Assembly (NCBI GenBank): GCA_964293475.1
Contig: CAXYYJ010000022.1
Coordinates: forward strand, 14,103 to 78,102
DNA: 64,000 nt
Reading direction: 5' to 3'
From: UBA12170 sp964293475
GTDB lineage: Bacteria > Bacteroidota > Bacteroidia > Bacteroidales > UBA12170
A program made the translations under genes and the position numbers. Shown here piece by piece: positions 48,055 through 58,000 of the stretch (its first letter is position 1; each line of letters begins with the position of its first letter). Under the pieces are notes generated by a model. It did not search any database. It was not told the origin of the DNA and saw nothing but the letters and a program-made list of their open reading frames with translations.

Positions 48055-50361
48055 ATGAAAAGATTTCTAAGTTTTATAATGCTCTTCATTGCCGTGCTTA
48101 CAGTTAATGCACAAACGCGCGATGTAATGGAATTAAAGGATTACCTGAATAAAAAAGGGGAGGCCTATGTTAGAATTGTTATTGAATCGGATGCCGATTT
48201 GCTTGTTTTGTCCCAAATTTCTTCCATTGATAATTTAAGGGGGAATATTGTTTATGCTTATTTGTATGAAAAGGGTCTTGAGAAATTCGAGAATCTGAAC
48301 CTTGAATACGAGATTTTGGAGAAACCTGGTGAACTTATAATCCCTGAGATGTTTTCTGGAAACAAGGAAAACTATGAATGGGACACCTATCCAACCTACG
48401 AAAACTATATTGCCATTATGGAAGATTTTGCCATCAACTATCCCGATATTTGTCAGGTTTTTTCTATAGGAAATTCCATACAAGGCAGGGAGTTGAAATT
48501 TGCAAAAATATCAGATAACGTGGAAGTTGATGAAGCTGAACCCCAGTTTCTCTATACTGGCACCATTCATGGTGACGAAACTACGGGCTTTGTGCTATTG
48601 CTCAGATTAATCGATTATTTAACTTCAAATTATGGTACCGATCCAGAAGTTACCGATATGGTAAACAATATCGAAATCTGGATTAACCCTGCTTCTAACC
48701 CCGATGGGACCTATCATGGTGGTAATCAGTCGGTTTATGGTGCGCAGAGAGGAAATGCCAATGATATCGACATGAATAGAAACTACAAAGATGCACAATA
48801 CGGCGATCATCCTGATGGAAATGCATGGCAACCTGAAACCATACTATTTATGTCATTGGCTCAACAAAACAATTTTGTTATGTCGGCAAATACTCATGGA
48901 GGAACTGAAGTTGTGAATTATCCATGGGACGTTTGGAGTCGGTTGGCAGCTGATGATGAATGGTGGCGTCTTGTTTCCCGAGAATATGCTGATACTTGCC
49001 ATGCTTTTGCACCTTCAAATTATATGAATGAGTTTGATAATGGAATCACCAATGGTTATGCATGGTATATGATTACTGGCGGACGCCAGGATTTTATGAA
49101 TTTTTATCATCAATGCCGAGAAGTTACTTTAGAAATATCTGACGTTAAGCTTATCCCTGCCAACCAATTAGAAGCCCATTGGGTTTATAATAAGCGGTCT
49201 CTCATAAACTATATTAAGCAGGTTTATTACGGTGTAAGGGGAATAGTGACAGATAGTTTAACAGGAGAACCTTTAGTAGCCAAAGTTGAAGCATTAGGCC
49301 ATGATGAGGACGAATCTCATGTTTTTAGCCGCGAAGGATTGGGAAATTATCACCGACTGCTCAAAACAGGTATCTACGATTTGAAGTTTACTGCCGACGG
49401 ATATATTCCCAAAACATTTTATAATGTTCAGGTTCAGGATTATGACAGCACGGTATTGAATGTGGAACTTGTAAGTGCTTCCTTAATAGCCGATTTTACA
49501 GCCAATCAAACCAATGTGAGCCTGGGCTCTACAGTTCAGTTTACTCAGCAATGTTTTGGTGAACCAGATAGTTATAGCTGGGAATTTGAGGGTGGAACGC
49601 CTTCCACATCAACCTTACCCAATCCACTGATTGCCTACAACGAAATTGGAAATTTCAATGTCACCTTAACAATCACCAAAGGAACCGATGTTCTAACCAT
49701 AACAAAAGAAGATTTTATAAGAGTGAATGAGGAATATATTATGACCAATGGAGAAATAACAACCTGCAGCGGATTATTTATGGATAGTGGAGGGCAAAAT
49801 GATTATTTATCCAATTTAGATTACACCTTTACTATTTATGGCGACCCTGCAATGGCCAATACTGTTTTGTCAGTGGCTTTTGAAGAATTCAGTATAGAGC
49901 CTCATGAAAACTGTTCCTATGACTATTTGAAAATTTATGATGGTCCCAATGCTTCTTCTACCTTGTTAGGAACTTATTGTGGAACCAATAGTCCTGGAAC
50001 TGTGGTTGCTTCGAATATTAGCAATGCGCTTACATTTGTGTTTCATTCCGATAATAGTGTAGTGGCCTCTGGCTGGAAAGCAATGATAAACTGCACCATT
50101 GTAGATCAGGTTGAAAATCTGGCAAAATCAAATTCATTGAGAATTTCACCAAATCCAGTATCTGACGATTTGTTAACTGTTGAAGCTGACGAGATTATTG
50201 AGCATATAGAGCTCTACTCTCTTACAGGTCAGCTCGTTGGACAGTGGGATGGAGAAGACAAAAGGCAACAATTGAATCTTTCGCAACTGGAAAACGGCAT
50301 TTATTTACTGTCGGTTACTTCTAAAGGTGGTGTTTATTACCAAAAGGTTCAGGTTCAGTAA
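48055..50361 (+). CDS. Secreted M14 zinc carboxypeptidase with PKD, CUB-like and T9SS sorting domains
   Basis: 768 residues. A signal peptide (ending VNAQ) and a propeptide (about 21-105) precede an M14 domain with zinc ligands H172 and E175 (TIHGDETTG), H281 (ANTHGG), substrate contacts NPDG and NRNY, and catalytic E360 (VTLEIS). A regulatory-like beta domain follows, then a PKD domain (SWEFEGGTPSTS), a CUB-like domain (TTCSGLFMDSGG, YDYLKIYDG) and a C-terminal type IX sorting domain (SPNPVSDDLLTVEA, GIYLLSVTSKGG). It should be exported across the outer membrane by the type IX system and act on extracellular peptides. A hairpin terminator follows. Confidence 0.94.
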   Translation: MKRFLSFIMLFIAVLTVNAQTRDVMELKDYLNKKGEAYVRIVIESDADLLVLSQISSIDNLRGNIVYAYLYEKGLEKFENLNLEYEILEKPGELIIPEMFSGNKENYEWDTYPTYENYIAIMEDFAINYPDICQVFSIGNSIQGRELKFAKISDNVEVDEAEPQFLYTGTIHGDETTGFVLLLRLIDYLTSNYGTDPEVTDMVNNIEIWINPASNPDGTYHGGNQSVYGAQRGNANDIDMNRNYKDAQYGDHPDGNAWQPETILFMSLAQQNNFVMSANTHGGTEVVNYPWDVWSRLAADDEWWRLVSREYADTCHAFAPSNYMNEFDNGITNGYAWYMITGGRQDFMNFYHQCREVTLEISDVKLIPANQLEAHWVYNKRSLINYIKQVYYGVRGIVTDSLTGEPLVAKVEALGHDEDESHVFSREGLGNYHRLLKTGIYDLKFTADGYIPKTFYNVQVQDYDSTVLNVELVSASLIADFTANQTNVSLGSTVQFTQQCFGEPDSYSWEFEGGTPSTSTLPNPLIAYNEIGNFNVTLTITKGTDVLTITKEDFIRVNEEYIMTNGEITTCSGLFMDSGGQNDYLSNLDYTFTIYGDPAMANTVLSVAFEEFSIEPHENCSYDYLKIYDGPNASSTLLGTYCGTNSPGTVVASNISNALTFVFHSDNSVVASGWKAMINCTIVDQVENLAKSNSLRISPNPVSDDLLTVEADEIIEHIELYSLTGQLVGQWDGEDKRQQLNLSQLENGIYLLSVTSKGGVYYQKVQVQ

Positions 50362-50385
50362 TTTATATCTAAATACTTTTAAAAT

Positions 50386-50414
50386 AGCTCAATCTGATGG
50401 TTGGGCTTTTTTTT
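50386..50414 (+). terminator. Rho-independent terminator after the M14 carboxypeptidase gene
   Basis: AGCTCAA pairs with TTGGGCT (seven pairs, one wobble) around TCTGATGG, followed by a run of T. It overlaps the stop of the formyltransferase gene on the other strand by two bases. Confidence 0.8.
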
Positions 50415-51195
50415 ATGGCATTAATTGCCGGAAAACGATTTTAATTTGAAAATATATCCATTGAAACAGATTTGGTACAGTAAAAACAGGGCCATATTCA
50501 ATGGGTTTAGGATTGTAGCCTTGTTGAACCTTTTTTAGCGCAACATACATCATTTGTGGACAATTTTTCTCCACAAAGTCTGAGATTGTTTGTAGATTGT
50601 CTTTTCTGGAAAGCGGGATGGACATTTCCTCTAAGGGTTGGCCATTGTCTATTCCGAGATCAATTAGTTGAACAGTAACACCCATCTCGGGTTCGTTGTG
50701 GTACAATTCCCAAAAGGCGGCAGGCTGCCCCCGGTATTTCCTCATATTTCCATAATGATAAGAAAGCACTCCCTGTGGGAAAAGTTCCAGAATTTCATTT
50801 TTAACTATACCATGATATTCAAAAAGAATGAGTACCTGAGCACCCGAGTTTTTTAGAAAGTTGAGTGTTTCGGGCGAATAGAGTCTTTTCGTTTCAAGTA
50901 TTTCAACGGAATGGCTTTCGAAAAAATCTTTGGTGCTAAAGCTTATTGTGGGTTTTGAAGAAATTTTTCCTTTAAGTTTTTTTATAATCATTTCGATGAT
51001 GATGACCAGAATGGCGCTTCGTCGTCCTTTATCCCAGCTGGATTTTAGTTTTTGTTTCAGCGTTTTTTCTTTTGGTGAATAGATAGCACAAGCATTAATT
51101 TTTAGGCTATTGTCATCTAAAATGGGGGTAATCATCTCTTTTGAATAGGAAGAAAAACTGCGCTTTGCCAAAAGGGCTATTGTTAGTGTTTCCAT
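50413..51195 (-). CDS. Formyltransferase-family protein in the NRPS operon
   Basis: 260 residues. The central part has the formyltransferase fold signature: QGVLSYHYGNMRKYRGQPA followed by VTVQLIDLGIDNGQPLEE. By comparison with methionyl-tRNA formyltransferase (Asn-x-His and Asp), His147 and Asp183 are kept but the Asn is Ser145. The first 100 residues are longer and more basic than in that enzyme, and the C-terminal OB domain is missing. It could formylate an amine with 10-formyl-tetrahydrofolate; formylation domains are known in NRPS pathways such as linear gramicidin. Last gene of the NRPS operon, eight bases after the hydrolase. Confidence 0.78.
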   Translation of the reverse strand: METLTIALLAKRSFSSYSKEMITPILDDNSLKINACAIYSPKEKTLKQKLKSSWDKGRRSAILVIIIEMIIKKLKGKISSKPTISFSTKDFFESHSVEILETKRLYSPETLNFLKNSGAQVLILFEYHGIVKNEILELFPQGVLSYHYGNMRKYRGQPAAFWELYHNEPEMGVTVQLIDLGIDNGQPLEEMSIPLSRKDNLQTISDFVEKNCPQMMYVALKKVQQGYNPKPIEYGPVFTVPNLFQWIYFQIKIVFRQLMP

Positions 51196-51203
51196 TGTTG
51201 CTT

Positions 51204-52043
51204 TTATTGATTGCTCATTTTTTTATGATTAAAATAGGCATCTATTTCCTGAAAATACTCTGGATAATTGTCCAGGTTGTTATGACCGGCATCGTCAATA
51301 ACAATAAATTTCTGATTGTGTTTGAGATAGGGCAGAAGCTTTTTAGTTTTTTCCAAAGGAATGGTGCTATCTTCAGTTCCATGAAAAATGAGCATATCAC
51401 CATCGAAGTTCTGAATATAATTCCAGGTTTCGAATTGATAGCGGATAATGAGTTTTAGCGGTGCCCAGAAAGATTTTTTCATCAGCACATCATTGTATGT
51501 GTAGTATGCAGATTTCAAAATAACCAATTGGGGATGATTTTCTGATGCGATTTTTGCAGCTATGCCGGTTCCAAAGGAATTGCCCAAGAGAACCATGCTC
51601 TTTTCGCCATAAATAGCAGCAAAGTGCTGATAGATAACACGTAAATCGATGAAAAGAGATTCCTTCCCGGTCGATATGCCTTGGCTTTTACCATTTCCCC
51701 GATAATCGTAAATAAACACATTATATTGATATTTTGAGTACAAAAGGCATTCTTTGGGGTTGTAATTTTTGAGAAATCCGCCACTTCCCCTGTTTATTAT
51801 GACCAATCCTTTACTATGGGGCTGTTTAAAAATAACTCCGTGAATGCTTACATTGTTTTCCGTTTGAAAATACAGCTCTTCATGAGGAACCTGATAATTT
51901 AAGACGCTGTCGCGATTCATTTTGTAATGCTGAAACAGGTATTTTTCCTGGTTAAAATAGATGGTTGAACAGGCCCAAATATAAATTATCAATAAGCCCA
52001 GACCAAAACCAAACCATAATAAATATTTCTTTTTCTTGTTCAT
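51204..52043 (-). CDS. Membrane-anchored alpha/beta hydrolase
   Basis: 279 residues from the ATG at 52043; a TTG two codons upstream is also in frame. An N-terminal membrane helix (about 7-27: LLWFGFGLGLLIIYIWA) anchors an alpha/beta hydrolase domain facing outward. The catalytic triad is visible: nucleophile Ser in LLGNSFGTG, Asp in FHGTEDSTIP, and His in DDAGHNNL. It resembles the ABHD17/BEM46-type group of depalmitoylase-like hydrolases. It sits 20 bases after the NRPS, so it may process or export-linked cleave the peptide product, or be a deacylase; the true substrate is unknown. Confidence 0.88.
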   Translation of the reverse strand: MNKKKKYLLWFGFGLGLLIIYIWACSTIYFNQEKYLFQHYKMNRDSVLNYQVPHEELYFQTENNVSIHGVIFKQPHSKGLVIINRGSGGFLKNYNPKECLLYSKYQYNVFIYDYRGNGKSQGISTGKESLFIDLRVIYQHFAAIYGEKSMVLLGNSFGTGIAAKIASENHPQLVILKSAYYTYNDVLMKKSFWAPLKLIIRYQFETWNYIQNFDGDMLIFHGTEDSTIPLEKTKKLLPYLKHNQKFIVIDDAGHNNLDNYPEYFQEIDAYFNHKKMSNQ

Positions 52044-52063
52044 TTTCAATTGTTTGACCGGTT

Positions 52064-55000
52064 TTATATATCAATGTTTTCCATGGCTTTATCCATTTCT
52101 TCCTGAAGAATTTTTGCAAAGAGTTCGTCGTTTGGAGGGGCAAAAATAGAGTTGTGTTCGCCTGGAATTTCGCGAATTTCAATGCCCATAGAACAGAATT
52201 TATTCCAGCCGTAATAAACGGGATCTTCTATGAAAAATGTCTGTTTTTTCGCTCTGAATAGGGTAACTTTTATATCGCTTTTGGGGATGATGTATCGGTC
52301 GCCGGCCTTATTGTTGGCTTCGTACACATTGAATAAATACTTGGGCAATTCCTTTTTCTCTCCTTTTGAGATGTTCGCTGTGGCTATTTTTACTTTTTGG
52401 TTGTACCATACTTTATTGAATCTTCTTTTCACCGATTTCCATTTGTACTCAATAAAACCAATATTTTCCTTAAAGGATTGTCGAAATACCTGAGTCAGAT
52501 TAAAAGCAATTTGGTGATAGTTATAATTTAATTGGTACAAAGTCTTCTGAATCTGCGAATAATGGAGGATACTTGAATAAGCAACCGTATCGAACATGGC
52601 CAGCATGAGAACTTTTTTTCCCAATGCGCTGAGTTGGCGGTTCATTTCGAAGGCTATAATTCCGCCGAGCGAGAAACCTCCAAGTAAATAAGGTCCATCG
52701 GGGTCGTTTTCCAAAACTTCGCTGATATAGTGTTTTGCTATGTCTTCAATAGACTCTAACGGCTTTTCGGACCCGTCGAGCCCTTTAGCTTGTAAGCCAA
52801 AAACAGGCTGTTCCGGATGTAGTTGTTTTACTAATGTGTTGAAAAGTAAAACATTAAGTCCGGCACCATGAACTATGTACAATGCTTTTTTTGTTCCGTT
52901 GGGTCGTATTTGCACCAAAGATTTCCAGGAGGTTTTATCGTTGATTCTGATTCGCTGAGCCAGGGTTCTGATGGTTGAATTTTGGAAAAGTGTGGCTAAG
53001 GGCAATCTAATTGATGTTATTTTTTCGATTTCCATCATCATTTCTGTGGCTAAAAGAGAATGTCCACCAATGGAGAAGAAGTCTTCATCAATACCTATTT
53101 GCTCTCTGTTTAAAAGTTTTTGCCATATTTTGTAAATAATATCTTCGTGGAATGTAAGTGCTTTATTATCAGTCTTACTCATGGCAAAAACAGGTTGTGG
53201 CAATTCTTTTCTATTGATTTTTCCGTTGGGGGTTTTGGGAAAACTCTTTAACGCCATCGTATGACTCGGAATCATATAATCCGGGATTTTACTCCGAAGA
53301 TTATCAACTATTTCTGAATGTGTAATTTGCGAATCGCGTGGAATATAGTAGCCAATGAGTTGCTTGTTCTGATTGTCATCGGATTGAATTACCACCAGCG
53401 CATCTTGAATTCCACTGATGGATTTTAGCGCCATTTCAATCTCACCAAGTTCAATTCTAAATCCCCTGATTTTGACTTGCTGATCGCGGCGTTCAACGTA
53501 CTCTAGTTGCAAATCATCGTTTAGGATGACCAAATCACCGGTTTTATAAAGTTTCCCGGTATCTGCAAAAGGCGATTTTATAAACTTTTCGCTGGTTAGG
53601 GCTTCGTTGTTGAAATATCCTGCCGACAAACCATCGCCACCAATGAGCAACTCACCTCTTACTCCCAACGGCACTTGTTTCATTTGCTCGTCGACGAGAT
53701 AAACAGTAGTATTTGCAATGGGCCGGCCAATATGATGAAATTGCTGATGATTGAGATTGTTCAATTCAACTTTACTTATGGTGCTCCAAATAGTTGTTTC
53801 GGTGGGGCCGTACATATTCCAGACTTCTTTCGACTTTTGAAGAAGTTTTTCGGCCAGCGATTGTTCCAATGCTTCCCCGCCGCAGAGAATTTTTAAATCA
53901 TGGTCCCCTTTCCAATCAGATAGCAGAAGCATTTTCCAATAGGCGGGTGTGGCCTGCATTATGGTGGGATAGAAATCGGTGAGTAAATTTTTTAAGATTC
54001 TGATATCCAATACTTCCGGATGAGTTGCTAAAACAATAGATGCTCCGCTAATCAATGGTAAAAAGAGTTCTAGCCCGGCTATATCGAACGAAATGGTGGT
54101 TACGGCCAATAAAATGTCATGCTCGCCGCAACCTGGCGATTGTTGCATGGATAAAAGGAAATTTGTTAATGCATTGTGTTGAATGATAACACCTTTAGGT
54201 TTTCCTGTGGAGCCTGAAGTGTAAATTATATATGCTACAGTTTCGCCGGGGAAATCAATATTCGGATTTTCAAATAGTTGTTCATTGCTGATATTGAACC
54301 TGTTAATGTCAATAATGGTTGCCTGGGTATTGGGCAGTTGTTCCAATAAATCGGTTTCTGTTACAACAATTTTGGGATTTGCATCGTCAAGAATTAGAGC
54401 GATTCGGTCTTTAGGATAAACAGGATCTAGCGGAATATATGCGGCTCCAATTTTCATAATTCCCAAAATGGTAGATACTAAATCAACAGAGCGATTTAAA
54501 AATATCCCCACCTTGTCGCCAATGCTAATACCCTGATTTATAAGTTGGTGTGCAATTGTATTCGATCGATTGTTTACATCGGAATAGGTATAGTTTTTTC
54601 TAAGAAAGATTACAGCAGTTTTGTTTGGATTTGAATGGGTTTGCTGCTCAAAGAGCTTATGAGTATGCTCAAAATTGGCGAAATTTATGGAAGTGTTGTT
54701 AAGCGTTGTATTGATATTTCTTTTTTCCTCATCCGACATTATATCGATTTCTCCCACTGATACATTCTGATTTTCAATAAGCAACTCCAGAATTCGCTGG
54801 TAATGAGTCGCCATTCTTTGAATTCGGGTTTCCTTAAATAAATCAGTATTGAACTCTATGATGGCATGAATATCCAGATTTCGCTCCGAAAGAATCATGC
54901 TTAAATCGTATTTGGAAACATTGCGGGGTGTATCGATATAGGTAATATTGCAATTGTTGAGCCTAAGTGCTTCGGTGTGAGCATTTAAATAGTTAAACAT

Positions 55001-58000
55001 TACCTGAAACAGTGGACTTATGCTCAGGTTACGCTTAAGTTTCAGCCTGTCTAAAACGAGCTCAAACGGAGCATCCTGATTTTGAACTGCTTCGAGAAGC
55101 ATGTTTTTTGTGTTTTGGAATAGCTCACTCAGCAAAAACTCCGGTTTAATATTTTGCCGAAGGACCAGGTTGTTGATAAAAACCCCCTGAAGTTCGTCGT
55201 TTAAACCGGGTGTTCGGTTGGCAATGGGACTTCCCACTACAATGTCTTCGTCGTGGGAATAATTGTGAAGCAAAATATAGAAAGAGCTGAGCATGAGCAT
55301 ATTGATGCTCATTTGGTTTTCAGTGGCAATGTTTTTTAGCTTTTGGGCTGTTTGAGATTTTATGACAAACCGAAATTCTTTTCCCTGGTAGGTTTGTTTG
55401 GCTTGTCTCGGAAAATCGGTGGGCCATTGCAGTAATTCCGGACAATCGGCAAGTTTGGTTTTCCAGTAATCCAGTTGATTTTGAATAGCGGTGCCCTTTA
55501 AAAATGCTTGCTGATGATGAGCAAAGTCGGCATATTGAAAGGCAGGGAGTTTATGAGTCTCGGGTTTGCCGGCTAAAATATCGTTATAGATATTGCTTAA
55601 TTCTTTGATGAACAAACCCACCGACCAACCATCGCTGATGATGTGATGAAAGTTAAACAGCAGATGATGTTTGCCGGGATTTTCCTGTATGCAAATACAT
55701 CGCCAGAGCGGACCATTTTCAAGATTGAAGATGTAGCCTGCATTTTTTTGCGAATTCTGAAGAACAGTTTTCTTTACATCTTTGGGCTTTAGCTGACTCA
55801 GATCGATAAACTGGTAATCGGGTTTTGGGTTTTGAAGAATAATTTGCCGGGGCTCATTGGCAATATATTCAATCTGAGTTCTCAGTATATCGTGCCGCAA
55901 CATTATTATTTGCAACGACTTAACAAAAATTTCCTGATTAAAAGTTCCTTCAGCTAAAAAATCAAGCGGAATATTATAACTGGAGCTAGCACCTTCGAGC
56001 TGCGTTAAAAACCACATTCTTTTCTGACTCGATGTGAGCGGAATGGGAAGAGACGAATCGCTTTTTGACAAGCCAAACCCCTTGTTTATTTGCTTTGCAG
56101 GGAGTGGAATCAGTTTTTCTGTGAGCAACTCAATGGTTGGATTTGTGAAGAAATCTTTCAGGCTGATGGTATAGTTGAGTTCTTTTTCGAGATGGGTTAT
56201 AAACTGCGTGGCAAGCAGCGAATGACCGCCCAATTGAAAAAAGTTGTCGTCGATGCCAGGCAATCCGCTTTTGAGCAGCTCCTGCCAAATTTTAGTAATG
56301 CTGTGCTGAAGTGGAGTTGCAGCCATTTTCGATTCACGGCCAGTCATTGTTTTTTTGGTGGGAAGGGGCAGTGTTTTGAAATCAATTTTGTTTTGAGTAG
56401 TCAGCGGAATGGCTTTTATAGAAACAAAATAGGTTGGAACCATATAATGAGGCAAGCTGCTTTGCAAAGACTTTTGGAGATTTTCAAAGTTAATCTGTTC
56501 ATTTGAAACTACATAAGCCACCAAATCTAAATTTTCCTGAAATAATGCCTTAGCAGCAACAAGACAATCGACAACGTTTTTGTGTTTTTTAATGGCCAGT
56601 TCAATGGCAGCAGTTTCCACCCTAAAACCCCTGATTTTTACCTGATAATCCTTTCTCCCCAGAAATTCTAAATTCCCGTCAGATTTTAGCCTAACCCTGT
56701 CGCCGGTTTTGTAAAACCTGAAACTCTTTTGGTTGATATCTACCTGAACAAATTTCTCGAGGGTTTGGTCTTCCAATTTTAAATATCCCTGGGCTAAACA
56801 ACCGCCTCCCAGATATAATTCCCCAGAAAAACCAATGGGAACGGGTAAATTATTTTCGTCGGCTACAATGAGTTGGACATGTGGAAGTGGCTTGCCGATA
56901 GGTATTTCGGCATATAAATGGCTTTTATTGAGGAGATAATTTGTGGCAACAACAGTGGCTTCGGTGGGTCCATAGGTATTGATGATGGATGGACCTTGTT
57001 TTATATAATTAAACCATTTCTTCACAAAATCTGCTTTCACGGCCTCGCCACCAAGAATGATGAGTCGTAGTTTCTCCAGCAAACGAAGGTCAATATGTTT
57101 TATGTCGTTGGTTAGCTGATGCCAGAATGCTGTGGGTAAATCTAAAACCGAAATTTCGAGCTCATGACATTTCTCCATAAAATGCCTGTTCCCAGCCATC
57201 ATTTCATCATCGCGAAGCACGAGTCGGCCACCAATACACAGCGTTGGAAATATTTCTTCAACTGCTGCATCGAAGCTCAAGGAGGCAAACTGCAAAACTT
57301 TATCGTTGGGTGTTAGGTGATACACATCGATGGTTGATTGAGTAAAATAGCTCAAGGTTTCGTGAAGAATGACCACGCCTTTTGGATTGCCTGTTGTGCC
57401 AGATGTATAAATAATGTAGGCAACATTGCTTTTGGTGATTTCGACGGCTGGTTTTGTGGTTGGCAATGCAGCAATTTGATTTTTAAAATCTACTAAGTCA
57501 ATGCTTTGCTTGTGCTGGATTCCTTCGGTTATAAGAATTTCCAAAGCACTTTGCTCCAAAATAAATTCTAATTTTTCGGCGGGTAATTGGGCGTCGATGG
57601 GCAAATAGGCTTTCCCTGATTTTAAAATCCCCAGAATTATGGCAATGCTATCGATACTCCTGGGTATAGAAATTCCTATGATATGTGACGATGATTTGAT
57701 GAAAAAGTTTGCAGCCTGATTGGAGAGCTCGTCTAACTCTTTGTAAGTTAATATTTTATCATTGAATTGAATGGCGGTTTGGTTTGGTTCGTGTTCCACA
57801 ATTGAACCAAACAGCTCAACAACCGATTTGAATGTAAAAGGATTTGGGCCAATAAGAATAGATTTGGGCGATTCAATGGCTATTTCCGAGATTTTGATTG
57901 TAGGATTTTTAGTGATTTCCTTCAGAATGCTGCCATAATAATTTCGATAAAGTTCAATGCTATGATTGAAGAATAAATCTGTCGCAAATTCAAATTCCCC

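Noticed and set aside
50386..50414. Strong terminator for the NRPS operon on the minus strand
   Set aside because: In the minus direction the hairpin is followed by only a weak T-tract, so it mainly serves the plus-strand M14 gene.
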